Positions 35,785 through 43,936 of a stretch of 64,000 nucleotides of DNA are shown piece after piece. The position numbers and the translations under genes are program-made. The notes under the pieces were generated by a model that saw only the letters and a program-made list of their open reading frames with translations, did no database searches and was not told where the DNA came from. Source of the DNA: Ferrovibrio sp036381655 (GTDB taxonomy: Bacteria > Pseudomonadota > Alphaproteobacteria > Ferrovibrionales > Ferrovibrionaceae). The stretch lies in the NCBI RefSeq assembly GCF_036381655.1, contig NZ_DASVCJ010000026.1, forward strand, positions 62,001 through 126,000. Direction: 5' to 3'. The first letter of the stretch is position 1, and every line of letters starts with the position of its first letter.

Positions 35785-36666
35785 CTACCCCGCAATCCTT
35801 CTTCGATCTTCCAGCAGAGCTTCGCCGCCCATGACGGCACTTTCGCCCTGCAACGATAAAAACGCTGCCTGAATCAAACCGCGGCGGCGCAAATCTTGGG
35901 CGATGGCCGTGCCCGACGACAAGGCTTCCTGAACGGCAAAAAACGGCAGTACACCAACAGTCACCGTCACCGGCAGGTCGCCAAGATCAGTATCATCTCG
36001 CAAACTTCGTGCCGGCGCCCGCTCGATCGCCGGATGATCGACATTGACGGCATTGGCGACGATCGTCGCAGCGGCATCGGCGGCGGCGGCGTTTTCGGCC
36101 AAAATCGTGACGGCATCGGCAATGCCGAGGGAGAACGAGCGGCCTCGCCAGCCCGAGGTTGCAAGCCCGCGAGACGGCGCCGTGGAATTCAAGGTGGCAA
36201 TGGCATCCAGATGTGGATGCTCCGGGTTGCAGACCACAGCCGCCCGCATGCTTTGCCCCGCACCCAGATGAAAGGCGATGTCGCCGCCATTATTGACATA
36301 AGCCCGATCCAGGGCATTGTCCGCCAGCATCGCTGCCATGATCTCGTCGGCAACCGCGCCGGCCACCGCAGCCATTGGCGTGATGAAAACGCCTCGATGG
36401 GGCCAGCAGGCCTCGGCCATGCGACGCGCGACCGGACCGCGGAACAGCGGATGGACGTTGCCGAGCGGCCGGCGCAGCGCTTCGAGCTCGCCGACCAGCA
36501 CCGTCAGGATATCCTGAAAGCGGACCCAGGCCTGCCGATAGGCTTTGATGACGGCATCCTCGGCCCCGAAAGCCTCGATGATGAGATCGATCGGGCCGTG
36601 CTGCATATGCAGCCGCCGGCCGCCGCCCGCTTCGGTACCCAGCCATGCCGCCTGCGGCCCGCTCAT
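35785..36666 (-). CDS. UPF0280 family protein (ApbE-like fold)
   Basis: 293 residues of the UPF0280 family, structurally related to ApbE flavin transferases but with no known reaction. Recognisable parts are GPIDLIIEAFG near residue 25, TPMAAVAGAVADEI near 105, VNNGGDIAFHLG near 130, and SFSLGIADAVTILA near 190. The ATG at 36666 overlaps the stop of the upstream 6-hydroxynicotinate-reductase-like gene by 4 bases, so coupling is tight. If it acts like ApbE it could attach FMN to a partner; the Fe-S reductase next to it is the obvious candidate. This is inference only. Confidence 0.85.
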   Translation of the reverse strand: MSGPQAAWLGTEAGGGRRLHMQHGPIDLIIEAFGAEDAVIKAYRQAWVRFQDILTVLVGELEALRRPLGNVHPLFRGPVARRMAEACWPHRGVFITPMAAVAGAVADEIMAAMLADNALDRAYVNNGGDIAFHLGAGQSMRAAVVCNPEHPHLDAIATLNSTAPSRGLATSGWRGRSFSLGIADAVTILAENAAAADAAATIVANAVNVDHPAIERAPARSLRDDTDLGDLPVTVTVGVLPFFAVQEALSSGTAIAQDLRRRGLIQAAFLSLQGESAVMGGEALLEDRRRIAG

Positions 36667-38174
36667 GGCTGCTCCTCGGCGCTCGGTTTGGAGATCGGCC
36701 AGGGATTGTCGAGGCGCCATTCCTGCCGGCTGAGCCGCTGGCCGCGCAAAACGTCGTCCAACTGTATGACGTAATCCATATGGCCGCCGAGCGCGGCGTA
36801 ATCCTCCCGCCGCATGGTGAACTCGATGGGCGCCACCAGGGCCGGCGTCGGCACGTAGCCGAAGGACTTGTCCGGCATGCGGGTGACATCGACCATGTAG
36901 GTGATGCCGCCGCCCGGCCAGACATAGACCGGCGCGCCGCCGGAAGTGACCCGGGTCAGCCGGTCCTTGACCGACAGCGTCAGCCGCACCGGATTTTCGG
37001 TCACGCCCGCCCGCAACGATCCGCCGGCGCCAGCCATGAACAGCACGGTACACAGCGAAGGCTCGCAATTCTCGGCGATGCGATCGACGACCTTCTTGAC
37101 CGGCGCCGGCATCGCGGCCGGCTGCGGCTTCAGATTTTCGTCCAGCACATACCAGCCGCTATGCTCGCCCGTGGTCGAAACCATCAGCAGGCGCAGGCCC
37201 GGCCAGGCAGTTTTGGGGTCGATGGTTTCGATGATCTCCAGCGGATCGGAGATATTCGTCCCGCCCCAGCCAAGGCCCGGCTCGGCGACCTGGAAATAGC
37301 GGCCCGGCGTGGACTTGCGTCCGCGCACGCGGATGCCCGACAGCTTCATGTCAAGAAAGCGGCCGGCCTGATGCTCGGTCAGAACGCCGGTGATGTGGTC
37401 GTCCACGACGATCACCTCATCGCAATGGCCTTGCCATTGCTTGGCGAAGATACCGATCGTGGCGGAGCCGCAGCCAACGCGCATGCGCTCTTCGGGATTG
37501 CCGTTGACGACCGGCGGCTTGCCGGCCTGCACCACGACTTCGGCGCCGTCGTCGATCTGCAGGGTGACGGCGTCCTTGTTGCACAGCGCCAGAAGCGTAT
37601 CGCAGGTGACCGTGCCCTCCTTCTTGCTGCCGCCGGTCAGGTGATGCACGCCGCCGATCGAGAGCATCTGCGAGCCGTATTCCGCCGTCGTGACATGGCC
37701 GACGGCCTCGCCATTGACGCGCACGGTCGCCTGCTCGGAGCCGAGGAAACGGTCGGTGTCGATCTTCACCTTGACGCCGCAATAGCTGAAGATGCCCTCG
37801 GTCACGACGGTGACCATATCGATCCCGTCGTGCTGCGAGGACACGATGAACGGCGCGGGCTTATAGTCCGGATAGGTGGTGCCGGCGCCCACGCCGGTTA
37901 CGAAGCTGGCAGTCGCCGGCTTCACCGGCGGCGGCGCGGCAACGCTGCCGTTCCAGCCTTCGCTGCCCGACAGGAAAGGCACCAGATCGCCGCCCTGCGC
38001 GGCGGTACGGTCCGATATCACCAGGGGATCGACGCGGGTCAGCACGCCGTCGACGTTGGCGTAGCGGTCGCAGGCCCCCGCCTTGCCCGGCCGGATCCGG
38101 CACAAGACCGGGCAGGCGTCGCAGCGGACAACGTCGTCCTTGACGTTTTCAGTCTTGGAGACGGCCTGGCTCAT
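36663..38174 (-). CDS. 6-hydroxynicotinate reductase-like Fe-S protein
   Basis: 503-residue protein of the family annotated as 6-hydroxynicotinate reductase, which in nicotinate fermentation reduces 6-hydroxynicotinate to 1,4,5,6-tetrahydro-6-oxonicotinate. An N-terminal cysteine cluster (Cys18, Cys21, Cys25, Cys35; RCDACPVLCRIRPGKAGACD) fits a [4Fe-4S] site. The middle has GGVHHLTGGSKKEG and VGCGSATIGIFAKQWQGH, and the C-terminal half has LFMAGAGGSLRAG and PVYVWPGGGITYM. Length is normal for the family. It lies between the molybdenum hydroxylase (12 bases upstream) and UPF0280 (4-base overlap), consistent with hydroxylation followed by ring reduction. Confidence 0.82.
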   Translation of the reverse strand: MSQAVSKTENVKDDVVRCDACPVLCRIRPGKAGACDRYANVDGVLTRVDPLVISDRTAAQGGDLVPFLSGSEGWNGSVAAPPPVKPATASFVTGVGAGTTYPDYKPAPFIVSSQHDGIDMVTVVTEGIFSYCGVKVKIDTDRFLGSEQATVRVNGEAVGHVTTAEYGSQMLSIGGVHHLTGGSKKEGTVTCDTLLALCNKDAVTLQIDDGAEVVVQAGKPPVVNGNPEERMRVGCGSATIGIFAKQWQGHCDEVIVVDDHITGVLTEHQAGRFLDMKLSGIRVRGRKSTPGRYFQVAEPGLGWGGTNISDPLEIIETIDPKTAWPGLRLLMVSTTGEHSGWYVLDENLKPQPAAMPAPVKKVVDRIAENCEPSLCTVLFMAGAGGSLRAGVTENPVRLTLSVKDRLTRVTSGGAPVYVWPGGGITYMVDVTRMPDKSFGYVPTPALVAPIEFTMRREDYAALGGHMDYVIQLDDVLRGQRLSRQEWRLDNPWPISKPSAEEQP

Positions 38175-38186
38175 GCGAAGCCTCCC

Positions 38187-40916
38187 CTATTCCGCCGCCA
38201 TCGGCATGTGTTGCAAAGCCGCATGCAGGCGATGCGGCAGCACCGGCACTTCGGTGATCCGCACGCCCGTGGCATGCCGGATCGCACCGAGGATCGCCGG
38301 GGCGGTCGGCACCAGGCCCGGCTCACCGACGCCCTTGGCGCCATAGGGGCCCAAAGGTTCCGCATCCTCGATCAGGATGCAATCGATCTCCGGCACATCG
38401 CCGACGGTCGGGATCAAGTAATCGTGCAGATTCTCCGTGCGGCCCGGCAGATATTCCTCCATCAAAGCCAGGCCCAGGCCCTGGGCGATGCCGCCCTGAA
38501 TCTGTCCTTCCACCTGGGTCGGATTGATCGCCTTGCCGACATCATGGGCGGCGATGATCTTCTTGACCTTGACGGTTCCGAGATCGGTATCGACTTCCAC
38601 CAGGGCTATCTGCGCGGCGAAGCCATAGGTCGCATAGGGCACGCCCTGACCGTCTTCGTCGAGCATCGTGGTCGGCGGATCGAATACGCCCTCGCCGAGC
38701 AGTACATCGGCATCCCGATTGAGGCGCGGAAGCTGCGCCAGATCGATCTGATGCGTGGTGCCCGTATCCGCGACTGTCAGTATCGTGCCATGCAAAGTCA
38801 GGCTGGCATCCATACCCGCATTGGCAAGCCGCAAAATCTGGCTGCGCAGATCGCGCGCCGCCAGTTCGGTCGCCTTGCCCGAGATGAAGGTCTGGCGGGA
38901 AGCCGAGGTCTTGCCGGCATCGGCGGTCCGGTCGGTATCGCCCATCACGTAGTCGAACAGCGCCATCGGCAGGCCGAGCGCATCGGCGGCAATCTGCGTG
39001 AGGATCGTATTGGAACCCTGGCCGATATCGACGGCGCCGTTATACAGCATGACACGCCCATCGGCACGCAGCCCGACGCGCATGCGCGACGGATTGGACA
39101 TCGAGGTATTGCCGATGCCGTACCACATGCAGCCGATGCCGATGCCGCGCCGCAGATTCTTCCGGCGGGCGTTGAACCGCTCCGCTTCGGCGCCGAGCGC
39201 GTCCCAATGCGGCTTCAAGGCGTCAAGGCATTGCGGCAAGCCGGCCGAATGCGCGAGCTTCTGGTTCGTGGCGGTCAGGTCGCCGGCGCGGATCGCGTTG
39301 ATGCGGCGCATTTCCAGACGGTCGATGCCCAGCTTGAGGGCCAAATCGTCCATCAGTGTCTCATGCGCAATCGCCGCCTGCGGTACGCCGAAACCGCGGA
39401 AGGCGCCGGCCGGCGGTGCGTTGGTGAACAGCGCTCTGCCCCAGTTCTTGACATGCGGAACCCGGTACGGGCCCGTGGCGTGCACCGGCACGCGATTGGC
39501 GACCGTCGGGCCCCAGCTCGCATAGGCGCCGGTGTCGAAATCCGCCCAGGTCTCGACGGCGGTCAGGCGGCCCTGAGCGTCGCAGGCGAATTTCGCCGTG
39601 ATCCGCGCCGGATGCCGCTTGGTGCTCGCCGCCATGCTTTCCGGCCGCGTATAGACGCAGGCCACCGGCTTGCCCAGGGTCCAGGCCGCCAGGGCGATCA
39701 GCGGCTGCACCGAAAGATCGAGCTTGCCGCCGAATCCGCCGCCGCAGGCGGTCGGCACCACCCGGATGCGATCCGGCGGCAACTGCATCACCCCGGCGAT
39801 CTCGTCACGATCCATGTAAGGCGTCTGCGTCGTGGCATGAATTTCGATGCGCTCGCCGACGCGAACCGCCCAGCCGGCTTCCGGCTCGATATAGGCATGC
39901 TCGACGAAGCTGGTCTGGAACAGGCCCTCGGCCAGAGCGGCAGCCTCGGCGAAGCCCTTCGCCACATCGCCCTTCTTCACACCACCTTCGATCAGCAGGT
40001 TGCCCGGCTTGTCCGCCTGCACGAGCCTGGCATCCGAGGCCGCGGCCGCGATCACGCCGACGATGGGCGCCTCCGCCTCGTAATGGATCGGCAATTCGCC
40101 GGGCCGGACCGCCTCGACGGACTCGCGCGGGCCTACCAGGGCAACGACGGCCTCGCCTTTGTAGCGCACCAGGCCATCGGCCAGAACCGGCTGGTCCTTG
40201 ATATCCGGATAGATGCCATAGCCATTGCGCGGCACGTCGCCGGCGGTGAAGACGCGGGTCAGGCCGTATTTCTGAACGATCGGCGCAAAGTCGCCGAGCG
40301 TGAATGTCGCCCGCGCATGCGGCGAGCGGATGACGCGGACCCAGAGCGCGTCGGCGGGAATGTAGTCGGCGCCGTAGCGCTCGCGTCCAGCCACTTTGGC
40401 AAGGCCATCGACCTTGGTGCTGCGTGCCCCCACCGCCGCGCCTGCAACGGGAAGATCAGGCACCGGTATCGTCCGCGCCGCATCCAGCACGGCTTCGACG
40501 ATCTTGCGGTAGCCGGTGCAGCGGCACAGCACGCCGCCGATGGCGTCCATCACCTCCTGCTCGCTCGGCTTGGCCTTCTCCGCCAGCAGGTCGGTAGCGG
40601 CCATCAGCATGCCGGGCGTGCAGATGCCGCATTGCGCCGCGCCATGCTTGAGGAAACTGCGCTGCAGGCGGGACAGGGTGCCATGCGCCTCCAGGCCTTC
40701 GACGGTCGCCACCGGCCGGCCGGCCGCCTGCGCGACCGGCGTCAGGCAGGCGCAAACCTGCCTGCCCTCCAGCATCACCGTGCAAGCGCCGCAATCGCCG
40801 GCATTGCAGCCGACCTTGGTGCCGATAAGCCCGAGATCGTCGCGCAGCACGTCGCTCAGCCGCTTCAGCGGCGAGCCATGATAGGTATGCGCTTTGCCGT
40901 TTACGATCAGCCGCAT
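38187..40916 (-). CDS. Xanthine dehydrogenase-family molybdenum hydroxylase, fused [2Fe-2S] and molybdopterin subunits
   Basis: 909 residues in one chain. Residues 1-80 form the plant-type [2Fe-2S] domain (Cys37, 42, 45, 57). Residues 85-150 form the helical second [2Fe-2S] domain (Cys96, 99, 131, 133). From about 165 to the end is the molybdopterin-binding domain, with GGGFGGKLDLSVQP, the block GQGSNTILTQIAADA, and the active-site glutamate in GVGEPGLVPTAPAI. The layout resembles Desulfovibrio aldehyde oxidoreductase, but here a separate FAD subunit lies 6 bases upstream, as in nicotinate and purine hydroxylases. It likely hydroxylates the carbon next to the ring nitrogen of an N-heterocycle. 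Confidence 0.9.
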   Translation of the reverse strand: MRLIVNGKAHTYHGSPLKRLSDVLRDDLGLIGTKVGCNAGDCGACTVMLEGRQVCACLTPVAQAAGRPVATVEGLEAHGTLSRLQRSFLKHGAAQCGICTPGMLMAATDLLAEKAKPSEQEVMDAIGGVLCRCTGYRKIVEAVLDAARTIPVPDLPVAGAAVGARSTKVDGLAKVAGRERYGADYIPADALWVRVIRSPHARATFTLGDFAPIVQKYGLTRVFTAGDVPRNGYGIYPDIKDQPVLADGLVRYKGEAVVALVGPRESVEAVRPGELPIHYEAEAPIVGVIAAAASDARLVQADKPGNLLIEGGVKKGDVAKGFAEAAALAEGLFQTSFVEHAYIEPEAGWAVRVGERIEIHATTQTPYMDRDEIAGVMQLPPDRIRVVPTACGGGFGGKLDLSVQPLIALAAWTLGKPVACVYTRPESMAASTKRHPARITAKFACDAQGRLTAVETWADFDTGAYASWGPTVANRVPVHATGPYRVPHVKNWGRALFTNAPPAGAFRGFGVPQAAIAHETLMDDLALKLGIDRLEMRRINAIRAGDLTATNQKLAHSAGLPQCLDALKPHWDALGAEAERFNARRKNLRRGIGIGCMWYGIGNTSMSNPSRMRVGLRADGRVMLYNGAVDIGQGSNTILTQIAADALGLPMALFDYVMGDTDRTADAGKTSASRQTFISGKATELAARDLRSQILRLANAGMDASLTLHGTILTVADTGTTHQIDLAQLPRLNRDADVLLGEGVFDPPTTMLDEDGQGVPYATYGFAAQIALVEVDTDLGTVKVKKIIAAHDVGKAINPTQVEGQIQGGIAQGLGLALMEEYLPGRTENLHDYLIPTVGDVPEIDCILIEDAEPLGPYGAKGVGEPGLVPTAPAILGAIRHATGVRITEVPVLPHRLHAALQHMPMAAE

Positions 40917-40922
40917 GGGCCA

Positions 40923-41777
40923 TCACCCTCCATTCTGCTTGGCAAGCGCGGCCAGCGCGCGACGGACCAACACCACGGCAGCCTCTCGCCGATAGGCGGC
41001 ATTCGCGCGCACATCGTCGATCGGCGACAAGGGTTCGAAATGCTCCGGCTTGACCCTGTTGGCCAAGGCGGCATTCAGCCGCCGGCCAATCAGCTCCGCC
41101 TCGAGATAAGGCAGACGCTGGGCGACCTCCGAGCAGGCGCCGACCGCGACATTCGCCGCCGCGACCACATCGCCCTCGCTTTCCAGCACGACACCGACCA
41201 TGGCGATCGAGATCACCAGATAGGAACGCGCGCCAAGCTTGAGGAAAATGCTGCTCGCGTCATGCTTCGGCCGCGGCACCAGGATGGCCGAAACCAGTTC
41301 GCCCGGCTTCAGCGACGTCCGCCGGTTGCCGGTGATGAAATCGGACAGGGCTGCTTCCCGGCACTGGCCGCGGCCGCGGATTTCGACCTTGGCGCGCATG
41401 GCCAGCAACGGGGGAACGCTGTCGGCGGCGGGCGAGGCATTGCACAGATTGCCGGCTATCGTACCGGCATTCTGGATCTGCCGGCCGCCGATCTCGCGCC
41501 CCGCCTGTTTCAGCCCGTCGAAAAGCGGCGGCAGCTCGGCCGCGACCAGCTCGCTCCAGGTCGTCGTCGCGCCCAGCCGCCAGCCCTCTTCGGTTTCGCT
41601 GATGCCGCGCAGATCGGGAATCGCGGTGATATCGAGGACATCATCGTCCAGCGCGCGGCCAACCCGGGCCGGATAGAAATCCGTGCCGCCGGCAAGAATG
41701 ACCGGATGATGCGCTCCGGCAGCGCTTAAACTGGCCAATGCCTCATCGAGGCTGGTCGGACGCAAATAAGACGCCAT
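40923..41777 (-). CDS. FAD-binding subunit of xanthine dehydrogenase-family enzyme
   Basis: 284-residue FAD subunit (CoxM/XdhB type). The N-terminal FAD loop PVILAGGTDFYPARVG and the second motif IQNAGTIAGNLCNASPAAD are clear, and a CO-dehydrogenase-flavoprotein C-terminal domain follows (about 175-275). It passes electrons from the Fe-S/Mo chain encoded next door to NAD or another acceptor. The ATG at 41777 has GGGAGG upstream, and the N terminus MASYLRPTSLDEALA fits the family. It is the first gene of the roughly 16 kb operon and follows a MarR-type operator-like palindrome. Confidence 0.92.
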   Translation of the reverse strand: MASYLRPTSLDEALASLSAAGAHHPVILAGGTDFYPARVGRALDDDVLDITAIPDLRGISETEEGWRLGATTTWSELVAAELPPLFDGLKQAGREIGGRQIQNAGTIAGNLCNASPAADSVPPLLAMRAKVEIRGRGQCREAALSDFITGNRRTSLKPGELVSAILVPRPKHDASSIFLKLGARSYLVISIAMVGVVLESEGDVVAAANVAVGACSEVAQRLPYLEAELIGRRLNAALANRVKPEHFEPLSPIDDVRANAAYRREAAVVLVRRALAALAKQNGG

Positions 41778-41830
41778 CGGTCTCGGGGCCTCCCATCGGC
41801 ACCGTGTGCACCTGCTCTCAGGCGGAACAC

Positions 41831-41850
41831 ATCGTTTGTACGCAAACAAT
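41831..41850. promoter_or_regulatory. Palindromic operator candidate before the N-heterocycle operon
   Basis: ATCGTTTG-TACG-CAAACAAT is an inverted repeat with 8-base arms (one mismatch) and a 4-base centre. It lies 53 bases before the first gene of the operon (start 41777) and about 100 bases after the MarR gene stop (41948). Size and symmetry suit a MarR dimer. No clear -35/-10 pair was identified beside it; TTGTTTG within the palindrome could serve as a -35. Confidence 0.55.
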
Positions 41851-41947
41851 GCTGCGACTCTCCCCCGCAGGAGTCAACGCCAAAATTTTGCGCCGCTGCC
41901 GCCTGAAGATCAGGCAACAGATGAATTCCAGACTGAGCGGGAAAACG

Positions 41948-42406
41948 TCAGGTCAGACGCTTCAGCAGGGCGAGGAATTGCCGCTGTTCGTCCGGCGAGA
42001 GAGGATCGAGCGTTGCTTGCGTGACCTTCGGCCCGTTCGCCACCAGCCGCGCCACCAATTCGCGCCCTGCCGGCGTCAGGCTTAGACAGCGGCGGCGCTT
42101 GTCATTCTTGTCCGGTCGATGGGAAATCAGCTTGCGCGCGGTCAGGCGGCGGATCACGCCCTGGATCGTGGCCGGATCCATGGCCGTCAGGCGCCCGAGG
42201 TGATTCTGCGAAAGCTCCCCCATTTCATAGAGCTTGACCAGGGCGGCATATTGCGTGGTGGTGACCTGCGCATCGCCGATCATCGCCAGGAAAAGCGCCG
42301 TATGGCGCTGATGGGCCCGCCGGATCAGATGCCCGACCTGATCCTCCAACACATATCCCTCCGGCAGGGCGGTTGGGGGACTTTTGACCTCGGGCTTGGT
42401 GTTCAT
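41948..42406 (-). CDS. MarR-family transcriptional regulator (N-heterocycle operon)
   Basis: 152-residue MarR regulator with a winged helix-turn-helix (about 50-120). Visible parts are YAALVKLYEMGELSQNHLGR, DPATIQGVIRRLTARKLI and the wing DKNDKRRRCLSLTPAG. It acts as a dimeric, ligand-released repressor in most members. It sits immediately upstream of, and in the same direction as, the operon 41777-25893, with the palindrome 41831-41850 between them. It therefore most likely represses that operon until the substrate or an intermediate binds. NicR-type MarR regulators control nicotinate genes elsewhere. Confidence 0.9.
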   Translation of the reverse strand: MNTKPEVKSPPTALPEGYVLEDQVGHLIRRAHQRHTALFLAMIGDAQVTTTQYAALVKLYEMGELSQNHLGRLTAMDPATIQGVIRRLTARKLISHRPDKNDKRRRCLSLTPAGRELVARLVANGPKVTQATLDPLSPDEQRQFLALLKRLT

Positions 42407-42489
42407 TGCGATCGATCGGCTTCCGGTTACACCTGGAGAGACAGATTAGCTGGATCGCGACAGCCGGGCCAAGGCTGTTCGCCAGCCGC

Positions 42490-43050
42490 TCAAAGGACCT
42501 TGGTTTCGGCTTCCTTGCCGCGGGTAACGAGGCTCAGCCCGCGCCGCCCGGTTTCCAGCACCGTGCAGGAGCAGTAGTCGGGATGCATGATGACCAGCCG
42601 GTCGTCCTTGAGTGCCGCGCCGATGGCCGCGTTGATCACCATGAAATGCGTGAAGATCACGGCATCGTACCGCGACGATTTGAGCATGCCGATCAGGCCC
42701 TCGCGCCAGGCGCGGATGATCGGCGGCTGGGCGTTGAACTTCTGGGTGGCGATCTGCTGCAGCCAGGGTCCACGCGCCTTGATGCCGCGCTCGGCCACCT
42801 CCGGGGGGGTGGGGATTTCGCTGAAGGCCGCGTTGACCTCGGGCAGGATGCCCCAGCGATTCGCGAGCGGCAACGCGCTTTCCCGCGCCCGCTCCAAGGG
42901 CGAGGTCAGAATCTGCATGGGCCCAAGCGACTCGAGCTGCAGCGCCAAATCCACCGCCGCTTCCTTGCCGTCCTCCGAAAGCCCCGGATCGGGATCCTCG
43001 TCGAATCGCGCGGCCGCTTTTGCGTGACGCACGAGATAAAGCCGTGCCAT
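42490..43050 (-). CDS. SixA-like histidine phosphatase
   Basis: 186-residue protein of the histidine phosphatase superfamily (branch 1, SixA type). The catalytic RH motif is in LYLVRHAKAAAR near the N terminus, and a second catalytic histidine follows in AVIFTHFMVINA. SixA proteins dephosphorylate phosphohistidine on phosphotransfer domains; other members act on small phosphoesters. The ATG at 43050 has AGAGGGGGA just upstream. It is separated from the MarR gene by 83 bases and follows the MBL hydrolase by 43 bases, on the same strand. Confidence 0.85.
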   Translation of the reverse strand: MARLYLVRHAKAAARFDEDPDPGLSEDGKEAAVDLALQLESLGPMQILTSPLERARESALPLANRWGILPEVNAAFSEIPTPPEVAERGIKARGPWLQQIATQKFNAQPPIIRAWREGLIGMLKSSRYDAVIFTHFMVINAAIGAALKDDRLVIMHPDYCSCTVLETGRRGLSLVTRGKEAETKVL

Positions 43051-43093
43051 TCCCCCTCTCTTCCTGCGCGCCCCGCGCCGTTTGGCGGATCGA

Positions 43094-43918
43094 TTATAGC
43101 AGATTGACCCGCATGTTTTCACGCGCCACGAAAGCGCCGGACCAAAGCTGCCTTGCCTCCGCCTCCAGCTGTTCCATGAACGGATCCTCGTGATCCGGAT
43201 CATGATGGAAGATGGCGAGGTTTTTCACATTGGCGGCGCGGCAGAGGCGGACCCCCTCCTGCCAGGTCGAATGCCCCCAGCCGACATGGCTTTCGAATTC
43301 CTTGTCGGTGTAGGTGCTGTCATAGATGACAAGATCGGCGCCGTCGATCAGTCCCAGGATTTTCTGATCCGGACTCCCCGGCACATGCTCGGTATCGGTG
43401 ACATAGCATAAAGCCTTGCCGCCATACTCGAAACGATAGCCGGTGGCGCCGTCCGGGTGATTGAGCGGCACGGTGCGGACCTTGATCTGCGGCGTCAGAT
43501 TGAAACTGTCGCCGGCGCGGAAATCGATGCTTTCGATGCGCGCCCCCATCTTGTCCATGGGAACCGGAAAGAACGGCTGCGCCATCTGCGATTCCAGAAC
43601 CTTGCCGATCCCGCCCAGCTCCGCCAGATGGCCGGCGCGAATCGTGAAATGACGGTCCTGTTTGAAGGCCGGCGAAAAGAAGGGGAAGCCGTTGATGTGA
43701 TCCCAATGGGTGTGGGAGAGGAAGAGATCGCCGCGCGCGACGTTCCGGCGCAGCAACCAGTGGCCGAGATTGCGAATGCCGGTGCCGGCGTCCAGAATCA
43801 CCGTCTGCGTCCCCATCTTGAGTTCGACGCAGGAGGTGTTGCCGCCGAAGCCGATATGGCGCGGCGAAGGTGTCGCGATGCTGCCCCGGACTCCCCAGAA
43901 CTTGACCTTGAAGCCCAC
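43094..43918 (-). CDS. MBL-fold metallo-hydrolase
   Basis: 274-residue metallo-beta-lactamase-fold hydrolase. The metal motif SHTHWDH gives His69, His71, Asp73 and His74. Further ligands are expected in YVTDTEHVPGSP (Asp) and IFHHDPDHED (His). The closest functional classes are RNase Z-like/phosphodiesterase and PqsE-like hydrolases; the NTSCVEL segment after a glycine-rich N terminus is common in phosphodiesterase-type members. It lies between the M20 amidohydrolase and the SixA-like gene on the minus strand, 18 bases after the former. Substrate unknown. Confidence 0.85.
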   Translation of the reverse strand: MGFKVKFWGVRGSIATPSPRHIGFGGNTSCVELKMGTQTVILDAGTGIRNLGHWLLRRNVARGDLFLSHTHWDHINGFPFFSPAFKQDRHFTIRAGHLAELGGIGKVLESQMAQPFFPVPMDKMGARIESIDFRAGDSFNLTPQIKVRTVPLNHPDGATGYRFEYGGKALCYVTDTEHVPGSPDQKILGLIDGADLVIYDSTYTDKEFESHVGWGHSTWQEGVRLCRAANVKNLAIFHHDPDHEDPFMEQLEAEARQLWSGAFVARENMRVNLL

Positions 43919-43936
43919 CTTCGCCTCGCCTCGTGA

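Noticed and set aside
32719..35859. Plus-strand frame of about 1,050 codons opposite the fused Liv permease and binding-protein genes
   Set aside because: Same reason: a composition shadow of strongly supported minus-strand genes, with no family match.
36645..41729. Very long open frame (about 1,690 codons) on the plus strand opposite the Mo hydroxylase genes
   Set aside because: It is antisense to four well-supported genes, and its translation is low-complexity, rich in Arg/His/Ala/Gly, with no recognisable domain. Long antisense frames are expected in GC-rich coding DNA.
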